Shown: one piece after another, positions 1-9,829 of the stretch | Position numbering within the stretch: the stretch's first letter is position 1 | Layout: every line of letters starts with the position of its first letter | From: Poronia punctata | Taxonomy: Eukaryota > Ascomycota > Sordariomycetes > Xylariales > Xylariaceae | Direction of reading: 5' to 3' | Assembly (NCBI GenBank): GCA_022579005.1 | Contig: MU401877.1 | Coordinates: 1 to 19,553 of the forward strand | DNA length: 19,553 bases | Position numbers and translations under genes: made by a program | The notes under the pieces: generated by a model | What the model saw: only the letters and a program-made list of their open reading frames with translations | The model's database searches: none | Told to the model about the DNA's origin: nothing

Positions 1-780
1 TAATTAAAAAAAAAATTAGCTACTAAAATAATAATAAATTAATTTTATAAATAGTAATAAAAGCTTTTAATAATACTATAAAACTTAATAAACTAGTACT
101 TACTTTGTTAATATTTAATATTTATTTATAAATTAATTATAATTTGCTACTATTACCTAAAATTATCTAGCATATAAAAGCTATTTAAAAAGCTATAAAA
201 GCTATTTAAAATAAAAAAGCAAAAGTAAACATATTATATACGCTTAATATTTAAAATAGCTTTAATTTACTTTTTATTTTTATTTTTTTTTTATAAAGTA
301 AAGTTTTTATTTAGTAAAAAAAATAAAAATAAAATAGTTTTTTTAAAGTTTAAGCAATTAAAAGTAAAAATATTATTGTTTAACATAGTTAATAAACTAA
401 TAAAGTTTTATTATACTTAAATAAAACTATATTAATATATAAACAAATTTTTAATAAACATAAACTAAATTAACTATAAAGCAAGTATAAATTAAAATAT
501 ACTTTTAGTAAAAGTAAAAAACTTATAATTTTTTACTACTTTAGTAATTATTTACTACCTTTATAAAAAACTAAAAAAAAATAAAACAATAATTATTATA
601 TTGCAATACTTTTTAATAATATAATTTAAGTATATAATAGTACTAAAAATGTACTTAAATATAAAAAAAAAGCAAATCTTTAATTATTATTAAAGCTACA
701 TAATAAAAGTATTATTTTTACTTTTAGTTTACCTTTTAAAAAATCTAACTAAAATTAACCTTATTTTAATTAATACTTTT

Positions 781-1488
781 TAGTAATATGTTAGCTAAAA
801 GGTACGTAGTATATATATTAGCAGTATATGTTAACTTAAAGCTATATTTGACTTATTAACGGCTATATAAGTTACTAAACTTATAAAAAACAATATTTAA
901 GCATTAAATAAGTAAATTAACTAGTAAATTAAAAACAAGCACTATAAATTAACGTATATACTTTTAAACTTAATAAAAGCAAAGCTATTTATTTTTATAA
1001 ATAGATTATTTGCTAACAATACCGATTTAAGCTTTTAAATTAGTTTTATTATTATTTTCGCTACTAAATTAATTTTAAATTATAAGCAAAACAAATATAA
1101 AATTACTAGCAATATTATATACTAAAACTTAAGTAAATATAAGCATATTACTTAATTTATTTTTACTAATAAACTATATAATATAGTTAACAAAGTTAAT
1201 AGCGCTATTGCTTTACGTACTACCTTATACTTAATTTTTAAAGTACTTAAATTACTTCTAATTTCTTTAGTACTTTATACTAATTTTAAGTTGCTTTACT
1301 AGTATCTTATAAAGCTTAAAAGTACGCAAAAAAAACGCTTTATAATTAACGTAATGTTGTTATAAAAATCTTATAAAAAAAAGAAAATTGTAAAAGTATA
1401 TTAAATTAATAAAAAAAATAACCTTACAGATTTATTTACAAAAAAAACTTTTAACTAAGCACTTAAATCCTTTATTATAACAAATTAA
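781..1488 (+). pseudogene. Decayed copia pol: RT-connection and RNase H region
   Basis: In one continuous frame (codons starting at 781, 784...) recognisable pieces follow each other at the spacing of fungal Ty1/copia pol: a YVS-x-KVR stretch near 787, FDLL at 847-858, ALNK at 901-912, FANNTDLS at 1009-1032 (RNase H start region), KKRFIINVM near 1330, and LTDLFTKK at 1423-1446. The last resembles the ADxxTK motif at the end of copia RNase H, about 148 codons downstream of the first RNase H piece. The frame is interrupted by TAA/TAG codons where the family has Gln or Trp, and by Asn, Arg or Ser where it has Asp or Gly. All of these are explained by C-to-T or G-to-A changes. The gene is dead. 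The pieces were read directly; the family assignment rests on recalled motifs. Confidence 0.72.
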
Positions 1489-1935
1489 ATATAAATAAAA
1501 ATTAAAGCAATAGTAGATTGCCTATAAATTAAAAACAAAAGCACAGAAAAATAAAAATATAGTTAAAAAAAAAATAGTAAGTATTAAAATTCCTTTTAAT
1601 ACCCTTAACCTTATTAACTACATTAAAACTATTAAAACGCAAATATTTTATAAATATAAATATTTAGTTTTTTATACATTTATTATAAATTGCGTTAAAC
1701 TTACTTTATTAAAAAAGTATACGCGCAGTATATATACATAGTACGTAACTAGTATATAAAAAGTACGCGTCCTTTACATATTAAATATATAAAGTATACG
1801 TATTCTTCTTATATCGCTAATAAGTCTTAATTAACTATAAACCTTTATAGCTATATAAAACTTGCTAAAAAAAGTCCTTATAACTTTCTTTTCCCTTTAA
1901 TTAATTAAGTTAACATAGTACTACAAATAGTAACG

Positions 1936-1970
1936 TGTTATAATCACATCAACCCCTAGCCGGACCAACA
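1936..1970. other. 35-bp mutation-spared island inside the AT-rich block
   Basis: This segment starts TGTTATAATC and ends GGACCAACA. It keeps several CpA dinucleotides, a CCCC run and a CCGG, while hundreds of bases on both sides hold almost no CC, GG or CG. Its ends (TGTT...AACA) are complementary over 4 bases. It may be the terminus of the copia LTR, a primer-binding or junction segment, or a short unique target sequence between two repeats. None of these can be decided here. Confidence 0.5.
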
Positions 1971-1999
1971 AAATTAAAAATAAAACAATAATTTTTTTA

Positions 2000-2308
2000 T
2001 TCTTTTTTTCTTTTTTTTTCTTTTTTTTTCTTTTTTTTTCTTTTTTTTCTTTTTTTTCTTTTTTTATTTCTTTTCTTTTTATTTTATTTTTATTTTTTCC
2101 CTTTTTTCTTTAATTCTTTTTATTGTTTTTAACAGTTTTTTATTTCTTTTTTTTATTTCTTTTTTTTATTTCTTTTTTTATTTCTTTTTTTTATTTCTTT
2201 TTTTTATTTCTTTTTTTTATTTCTTTTTTTTATTTCTTTTTTTTATTGTTTTTAGCGGTTTTTTATTTCTTTTTTTTATTTTTTTTATTTTTTTTTCTTT
2301 TTTTTTTA
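2000..2308. repeat. T/C polypyrimidine low-complexity tract
   Basis: About 309 bp in which the plus strand is almost only T and C. The first 75 bp is an array of a T8-9 C unit (about 10 bp). From 2130 onward a unit of roughly 13 bp (ATTTC followed by T7-8) is repeated many times. A larger period is also visible: the stretch at 2121 (TATTGTTTTT, AACAG, then T-rich) recurs 123 bp later at 2244 with AGCGG in place of AACAG, again a G-to-A type difference. An open frame across it would encode only Phe/Leu/Tyr and is not a gene. Confidence 0.85.
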
Positions 2309-2813
2309 ATTTTAAAAATGATTAATTATAGTTATATTTACGTTTATTTTTACTTTTTTTACCTTGTTTATATTTTCTTTTCTATTAAAATATTAAATAC
2401 TTTTTATATTTTTTAATTTTAATATTTAGCTAAATTAAATGTTTAAATACTTTAATATTATGCAATTTTCAACGTTTATCTCTTTTAAACGTTTAAAAAA
2501 CGCATTTAAAATAATTATTTTATTTTAAAGTATTTAAATATATTTTAATTATATAAAATAATAAATATAATATATTAAAAATATTAAACTAGATTTTAGT
2601 TATTTATTAAGTAACTAAAGCTTTTAAAATATTAAAAATAAAATATAAGTGTTTTACTTTTTTAAATATTTAAATTTTATTAAATGTTTAAGTTTTTATA
2701 TAATTAAGTTTTATTTTTATATTTAAAAAACCTAATATTTTAATTTTTAAATATTTTAAATTATTTAACAGAAAATAAACTGTTTATAAAATTAAATTAT
2801 TTGTATAAAGTTT
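2309..2813. other. AT-rich degenerate sequence without genes
   Basis: Continuation of the AT-rich block after the pyrimidine tract. It contains many TTAAA and TATTTAAA words, no open frame of interest and no motif I can assign. It ends sharply at about 2813, where normal base composition starts. Confidence 0.6.
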
Positions 2814-3076
2814 ATTGGATCCACTTGGTTTTGGTACGGTACTAGGTAGGTAACCTACCTACGAGGAAGGTCAGATTGGGCTAGCAAGCTACAGCGGCCC
2901 GATACGGCCCTGTCCGTGTACCCACATAATCGTCTTTCAGACTTTCCAATTCCATGTGGATTTTCAGGAACAAGATGCAGAGTGGCAGATAGGCTTCAGG
3001 TTCTAAAATTGACTCCATCTACACGTTAACAATATAAAAATACCTAGATCTAGTCTATCTATAGCGCACTCTAGGG
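2814..3076. other. Short island of normal base composition between AT blocks
   Basis: About 260 bp of balanced sequence (starting TGGATCCACTTGG) with sharp borders to AT-rich DNA on both sides. It carries a near-perfect palindrome at 2843-2861 but no convincing coding frame, splice pattern or RNA gene. It looks like unique intergenic DNA left between two repeat insertions. Confidence 0.5.
2843..2861. repeat. Palindrome TAGGTAGGT-A-ACCTACCTA
   Basis: Two perfect 9-bp inverted arms around a single central base. Related TAGGTA/TACCTA words recur elsewhere in the unmutated DNA of this window (14114-14127, 16873-16887). No function can be stated. Confidence 0.6.
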
Positions 3077-3273
3077 CATATATATTGTTAGTTTAGGTTT
3101 TTTATATTAAGGTAAAGCGTAAGCTATTTAAGCTAGTTTGCTTAGCTAGCTTATATAAGCTAAAAGTAGTTTGTATGCTTAATAGCTAAAAGTAATTTAT
3201 ATATATAGCTTAGCAGTACTTAGCTAAGCTTTGCTAATAAGCATATATAAGCTAAAAATTAGCTAAAAGCGCT
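3077..3273. repeat. 197-bp direct repeat, copy 1
   Basis: Copy 1 of a direct duplication aligned without gaps to 3543-3739 (offset 466 bp). Copy 1 keeps more G and C (for example AAGGTAAAGCG where copy 2 has AAAGTAAAGTA), so it is less mutated. It begins right at the edge of the small normal island. Confidence 0.8.
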
Positions 3274-3542
3274 TATAACTAAAATAACCTATATTTAAAA
3301 TAATTAAAAATAAAGCTAAAAAATTTACTTTTAATAATTTTAAAAAAAAAAGCAAAATAAAAAACAAAGTATTAAAAGTATTAAAATAAATATTTTTAAA
3401 GTAATATAACTTAAAAATAAAAATAAGTTAAAAGTAATTTAATTTTGCTATATATATTATTTAAAAATAAGTTATATAAAAAAAAGTTATAAAATAAAGC
3501 TTTAAAGCTAATAAAATAACTTATTTATAATATACTTTAAAA

Positions 3543-3739
3543 TATATATATTATTAGTTTAAATTTTTTATATTAAAGTAAAGTATAAGCTATTTAAGCT
3601 TATTTACTTAGCTAGCTTATATAAGCTAAAAGTAGTTTATATACTTAGTAGCTAAAAGTAATTTATATATATAGCTTAGTAGTGCTTAGTTAAGCTTTAC
3701 TAGTAAGTATATATAAGCTAAAAACTAGCTAAAAATGTT
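3543..3739. repeat. 197-bp direct repeat, copy 2
   Basis: Second copy of the repeat at 3077-3273. Most differences are C-to-T or G-to-A relative to copy 1, including several CpA-to-TpA steps on either strand, with a few changes in the opposite direction. This is the pattern expected from RIP acting on duplicated DNA. Confidence 0.8.
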
Positions 3740-4583
3740 TAAACTTATATTTAATATATTTAAAATAAAAAATTAGTAAGTAAATAAGTAAGTATAAGTA
3801 TATATTTTAAAAAAAATAAAGCTTAATAAAGTAAAGCTAAAAAATAGCGCTAATAAGTATAAAAAAAAACATTAGCGCTTAAAAACTAAATTTAAGCACT
3901 TTTTTAATAATAATAATATTATAAATAAGTTTATAAATAAAAGCAAATTTTTATTAAATTTAATACTAATATGCTTTTAAGCAAAACTTTTTTTTTTATA
4001 AGCAATATTAATATAAGTATTAAATTTATATAAGCAATAATACTATAAACTATTTTACTTATATTAAAAAGTAAAATAAAAGCTTAAAACTTAAAATAAA
4101 TTTAATACTAATTTAATTTAAACTAAAAATTTTTTAAATATATTAAAAATATATTACTATATATTTATTATATATATTATTTTATTAAAATAAGTTAAAA
4201 AAGCTTTAAAGCAGCTTTGCTTTAAATTTAAGCTAACTATTTATAAAACTTTAACGTTTTTTATAATTACTTTATATACTATAATATTTAAAAGTATATT
4301 TATTATATTAAAGCTTATAAAAATAATAAAAATAGTAAATATATAATAATAAGTTAATTTTAAAGCAAAACTATATTATATTTAAATTTAATTTAATATA
4401 AGTTAAATTTTTTAGTAAGCTTATTACTTTATAAACTAAATTTATTTAAATATATAATATAATTTATAAAAACTTTATTAATATAAAAAAACTTTAAAAA
4501 TTTTATTTTTAAAGTAATAAATAATAAACCTAGCTTAAATTTACTTTAAATTTAACTTTAATAAAGCTTTTTAGCTAACTTTT

Positions 4584-4623
4584 AAAACTTTATTAATTAA
4601 ATTAAAACTTTATTAATTAAATT
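4584..4623. repeat. 20-bp tandem duplication
   Basis: The unit AAAACTTTATTAATTAAATT occurs twice, back to back and identical, inside the AT-rich block. Exact identity suggests a duplication younger than the surrounding mutation. Confidence 0.7.
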
Positions 4624-4674
4624 AAAAAGTTTAAATAATTTAATTTTAATATAAATACTATACTTTACTATATA

Positions 4675-4932
4675 GCTGCTATTTTTAAAGCTAAAAAAGC
4701 TAAAAAAGCTAAAAAAGCTAAAGCTAAAAAAGCTTAAGCTAAAAAAGCTTAAGCTAAAAAAACTAAAGCTAAAAATAAAGCTTTAATTAAAAGTAAAGCT
4801 AAAAATAAGTTTAAAAAAAGCAAAGCTAAAAATAAGTTTAAAAAAAGCAAAGCTAAAAACAAGTTTAAAAAAAATAAAAAAAATAAAAAAAAAAGTAAAA
4901 AAGATAATAAAAAAAATAATAAAAAAAAGTAA
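4675..4932 (+). pseudogene. Relic lysine/alanine-rich reading frame
   Basis: A single frame of 86 codons (counting the TAA at 4930-4932), interrupted only by two TAA codons (both inside GCT-TAA-GCT), encodes repeated Ala-Lys-Lys followed by SKAKNKFKK units and a Lys/Asn-rich end. In the surrounding AT-rich DNA stops are far more frequent, so this could be the basic C-terminal tail of a former transposon or host protein. The low complexity (A-runs with GCT) may also arise without coding. I do not recognise a family. Confidence 0.3.
4792..4872 (+). repeat. 27-bp tandem repeat, three units
   Basis: Three contiguous 27-bp units (4792-4818, 4819-4845, 4846-4872) differ at only two positions (AGT/AGC and AAT/AAC, both T/C). 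The unit length is a multiple of three, and each unit reads SKAKNKFKK in the frame of the lysine-rich relic. Confidence 0.8.
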
Positions 4933-7900
4933 AAAGTAGCTTAAATTAGTATTAAATTTAACTTTTTTATAAAAAAAAAATATATAATATAAAAAAAAAC
5001 TAGTTATTTTTTATAAGTAAAAAAAATATTAATTAATTTTAATATATAAAAAAACTAAAGCTAGTATAAATTTAATATAAATTTAATTTAAAGTATAATA
5101 ATTATAAAAAAAGCAAAGCTTTTAATAAACTACTAGTAAAATGTTAATTTATTTAAATTTTTTTTAATATTAAAACTTTATAGTACTATTTTATTATATT
5201 TAATATTTAGTAACTAAAAAACTAAATATTTACTTTACTTATGCTTTTATTAGTAATATATTATACTATACTTTTATAAAAGCTATAGCTTAAGTACTTT
5301 TTTTAGTTAACTTTTAAGTATATTAAATATAAGTTAAAAATTTATAGCATATAAGTTTTTAAAAAAGCATTATTATTAAGCTAAAAAAAAAAGTTTTTAT
5401 TAGCTATATATACTAAAGTTAAGCTTTAACTAAATAATTAAGCTATATAGTATACTAAGCAAGCTTATATATTAATTATAGCTATAATAATATAAGTATT
5501 AAAATATTTTTTATTTATTTTTATATTATAAAGCAATAGTTAAAAATAGTTTTTAATTAATAATAGCTAAACTAAAAACTATGCTAAGCTAAGTGCTTGC
5601 TACTTAATTTTATTATTTTAATTATAGTTTTTATATATTATTTTAATAAAGTAAAAAAAGCTATACTAAGTAGTTATAAAAATAGTGTTTATAATTATTT
5701 CTATTTATTTTAGCTTACTTTTAGTTGCTATTTTAAATATAAAATTAATTAAAAAACTTAGTAGTATTAAGTTTTTTTTATTATTAGTTTACTTAAAAAA
5801 AAAAAAGTAAGTAGCTTTTTATATAAGCTACTTTGCTTATAAGCTTTTAAAAATAATAATATTAAGTATAAAATTAATATATATTAAATATAGCGCAAAA
5901 ATATAGCTTTATAACGTTATACTTTTTACTAAAGTTTATAATAAGCTAAATACTTAGTTATAAAAGTATAAATAAAAAGCTTTTTTATTAACTTGCTAAA
6001 GCTAAAAGTATTAAACTTTATATTACTTTTTATACTTATTTATTATGTTTTTATACTTATATTAAGTTAATAGCACTAATTTAATATATAATAAGCATAA
6101 GTAGTTATTATACTTATAAAAGTTATATTATTATAGCTAAGCTAAAAAGCGTAAGCAAAAGTAAATTTTAAAAAGTTTTACTATTATAAATATAAGTTAG
6201 CAATTATTATAAAGTTGCTATAAAAAAAATATTAGCTAATTTATTATTTTAAAAAGTTATATAATATATATATATTATAATATTATGCTTTATTATAATA
6301 AAAAAAATATTTTATAATATATTAAGTAATAGTAAGTTTTTTATTAATACGTTTATAAAACTAGCTTAAGCTATAATATTATTTATATAAATAACTACTA
6401 TACTAGCTAACTAAAAGTTAGCTTAATAGTAAAAAGCAATTTAAATTATAATAATTTTAAAAGTATTAATATTAAAGCTTTGCTTAAATAGTATATAAAC
6501 GTATATGAAAGCTTAGCTTTTAAAAATTAGCAAGGCTTTTTATTACTACTTTTAAGCTTTAGCGCTTTTATACTAAAAGCTGCTAATATTTAAGTTTATT
6601 ATATTTATAAATAAATAAAAAATAAAATAAATATGCGTTTATAGTAAAAATAACTTATTAAAATATAAAAATTTATTACGCTACTATTTAAAGTTATAAT
6701 AAGCGTTTAAAAATAGCAAGCAAGCTTAGCTTAAGCAAAGTACTTATAATATTGCTTAAAAGTTTAAAAAAAAAGCATAGCTAATTAAAATAATTAATAA
6801 GCAAAAATAAAAGTACTTAGTTAGCTTTTTAACTTTATTATATAATATATATAGTTTTACTAATACTTTAAAAATTATTTATATTACTTTTACTATTTTA
6901 TTAAAAAATAAAAAAGCTTATATTAAAACTATATTAATTATAATATTAAGTATTTTAGCATAAGTACTTTTTACGTTTTTTTTTAAATTAAAAATTAAGC
7001 TTAAAGCTTAAAAAAACAGCTTATATTTAATACGTACTTTAGCTACGTAGTAAATATAAATTATTTTTAATATAAAAATAAAATTATTAAAGTAATATAA
7101 AATAATAATAAATAAAAAAAGCTTTTTAAATATTTAATATAATGTTTTTATAAAAAAGTTAAATATAAAAAAAGCTATATAAAGCTTAAATAGTAAGCAG
7201 TTTTTATAATATAGTTATTTTTTTTATTTAAAGCTAAAAAGCTATTAGTTTTAAAGCATAATTAAAATAAGCTAAAAAGCGTTTTTTAAGTTATATTTTA
7301 ATAAGTAAGCTTTTATACTAAGTTATTAAACTATGTTAAATATAATAATAATTAATATATACTTTAAAAACTTAAATTTAAGTAAAATTTAGTTATTAAC
7401 TAAGTTTTAATTAAAAAAAATAATAATATATATAGTAAAAAAAGCTATTTAACTTTAGTACTAAGCTTAGTAAAAAATAAAAAATATATTTTAAATTAAA
7501 AATATATTTAATTTAACTTAGCTTTAAATTAAAAATAATTTATAATTTAATTATATTATAGTTATTATTTATTAATATAAGATTTTTTAATTACTTTAGC
7601 TTTAAAAAGTTTTTATAGCTAATTTTAGCTTTATAATATAAAATTTTATAAACTAAGTAGCTTAGCTTGCTTAAGTACGTTATAAGCGCTTAAGCTTAAG
7701 CTTTAAAAATAAGCAAGCTAAAAAAATATTATAAAATAAGCAAATTTAAATTAAAAACGTAAAAAATAAAATAAATATTAGTTATAAAATATGCTAATAA
7801 AAATATTAAAGCTTATAAAAGCTATAGTATTTATAATATTTTAAATTAAAACTATATTATAGTTAATACTTTTATAGCTAATATGTTTTTTTTTTTTAAA

Positions 7901-9080
7901 TAATTATAAGCTAAGTATAAGCTATTATAAGCTATATATATATACTTATACTTATAATTAATAACTATTTAATTATACTTAGTAAAGTTATATTTATAAT
8001 AAACTTAGTTTAAAAATAGTTGCTAGCTAGCTTTTTTGCTTAATTTAATATTAGTTTTAAAATAACTTAAAGTTAATAAAGCTATTTTAAGTATACTTAG
8101 CTTAAAGTAGCTATATTTTTATTTTTAATTTTATTTTAATTATATTGCTATTATATATTATAATAAAAAGTAATATTTTATTTAAGCTATAATAAAAATT
8201 ATTACTAAGTATATTTTATATATTAAGCTTAACTTATAAACTATATAAGCAAAATTGTTTATAGCTAAAGTAATATATGCTATATTTTTAAATAGCTAAA
8301 AATAAATTAATATAAACGTTAAAAAATAGTATACTTAAAAGCTAATATTTTTGCTATATACTTTTAGCTTAAAAGTTGTTATATATATTATAATATTACT
8401 AAACTAGCTTGTATAAAGTATAGTTATTACGTTTAAAGTATAAACTATACTTATATAAAGCTTAATTAAGTTTATTAGCTTAAAGTTGCTTTAATAAATA
8501 TAATAAATCTGCTTTTAATTAATTTTAAAAAACTAATTAGCTATAATATAAATTAAAAAAGTAATAGCTAACTTATTAATATAAGTAAGCTTTAATTTGC
8601 TACTAGCAAGCTAGCTTTAAAATATATTTAATATAAACGTTTATTATGCTTATAGCTTTTTTTTACGCTTTTTATACTAAAAGCGTATAAAATATATATA
8701 GCGCTTATAAAGCTTAAGCTTTTTAGCTAAAAAAAAAAAGTTGCTAATTATATTAGCATACGCTTGCTTTTTAACTAGTTTTTTAAGTAGCAACTAAGTA
8801 TTAAAATTATTTAAAATAAAAAACAAGCTTAATATTACTTTAATAAAAAAGTTTAATAATTATATAAATATAGCTTATTGCTTAAATATAGCTTATTAAA
8901 ATAAGTTTGCTTTTATAAACCTTATAAAATTTTTTGCTATATTATTAAATTAAGCACCTTAAACTATTTTTTTAATAAAAAACATAAAAAAAAAAAAATA
9001 GTTTTTTAAAAATAATAATAGCAATGCTTTTAACTTTATGCTTATTTAAAGTTTATTAAAATAAAAAAATAAGGCTTAAA

Positions 9081-9829
9081 AGCAATCCGATTTTGCTATA
9101 TATGCTGCTTAAAAATAAGTTATGCAAGAGAAGGTTATAAGGTGGAGCCCTAGGGCTAGTAGAACAACCTATCAACGCCCTGCAAGATTTGTTTAAAACT
9201 ACAAGTAATAAGCACAGGTTGGTCTAGCAGAAGCGGTTAGTCTAGGGAGCGTCGAACCGTCGACCGCCTGAGTTGCCGGACTATAAAAGGTGCTAGGTAT
9301 TGTGAAGTCCTGAATCCCTATGCATAAGGAGGTATCTCCAAGTTGTAACACTTCCTAATTATTAGCAACTTTTTTCTTTTTTCTTTTTCCGTGTGAGTAG
9401 CCGCATGATTCACTTAGACAGACATCTATATCGGTAGTAGATTTTATCTCTTATTTTACATATGACGGTAAGAAGTAGAAAACCATGATTCACGACAAGA
9501 CGAGCATGGTCGAGGTCTACGATGGGGTACAAGCGCAAGTGGGGCATGCACAGATCCTACCTAGTGTGCCTAGTGTGCCTAGGTTCGGTAGGTGGTAGAC
9601 CCGATCGATATTGGCTTTGATTTTGACAACTGCATGTGAGACCGCCACTATCTTGAACAGCAAATTCACCATCCTTCTGACTCTTCAGCTAATTACCTGG
9701 TTAGGGCGTTTTGTTTTTCTTGTTCATACCATTTAGACCGTGTATTTTTCTGTATCTAGACCGCAAGTGTGTATTACCCAACTCTTTAAATACCTAATTA
9801 CCAGGTCTGCGATATTAGCTACCAAAAAA
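9081..9829. other. Intergenic region upstream of the hydrolase gene
   Basis: Balanced base composition returns here. There is no gene I can support. The stretch contains a TATAAAA at 9282-9288, a short duplication of CCTAGTGTG at 9560-9577, and a pyrimidine patch near 9370-9388. An in-frame extension of the hydrolase reading frame reaches back to 9740 but begins with GTG, so it is not taken as coding. Confidence 0.5.
9282..9288 (+). promoter_or_regulatory. TATA-box-like TATAAAA
   Basis: A good TATA match in normal-composition DNA (context GGACTATAAAAGG), but about 540 bp upstream of the hydrolase start codon. It could serve a long 5' leader, or be a leftover of a repeat promoter. Weak evidence. 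Confidence 0.25.

Larger units (their letters stand above)
1..1970 (+). mobile_element. RIP-degraded Ty1/copia-type LTR retrotransposon, 3' part
   Basis: An extremely AT-rich stretch whose plus strand carries a decayed copia-type pol (see 781-1488), so the left part of the element lies outside the window or is too mutated to read. After the pol relic there are about 450 bp of non-coding AT-rich sequence with scattered TATA-like motifs. It ends at a 35-bp segment that begins TGTTATAATC and finishes GGACCAACA, as an LTR-type end with TG...CA termini could. The element class is supported by the pol relic. The right boundary at 1970 and the LTR interpretation are inference, since no second LTR is visible. 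The region 1-780 shows no motif I can name with confidence. Confidence 0.6.
3740..9080. mobile_element. Large RIP-degraded repeat block, class unknown
   Basis: About 5.3 kb of very AT-rich sequence. Remaining G and C are mostly in AGCT, GCTT, AAGC and AGTA words. All six frames are broken by TAA/TAG. Apart from the lysine-rich relic frame at 4675-4932 and short tandem repeats I recognise no protein motif, LTR pair or terminal inverted repeat. The block is most likely one or more transposons destroyed by RIP, but class and boundaries are not readable by eye. The change to normal composition lies at about 9080-9120. Confidence 0.5.

Noticed and set aside
2123..2416. 97-codon open frame, Phe/Leu/Tyr-rich
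   Set aside because: It is the translation of the T/C tract and the AT-rich DNA after it; no real protein composition.
3077..3739. LTR pair of one retrotransposon
   Set aside because: The copies are only 466 bp apart, leaving no room for gag-pol; described as a local duplication instead.
6400..6600. Minus-strand stretch with few stops in the AT block
   Set aside because: Stop density only slightly lower than expected by chance and no motif recognised.
9740..9829. 30-residue N-terminal extension of the hydrolase
   Set aside because: The extension would have to start at GTG; the first ATG in frame is 9830 and has a good context.
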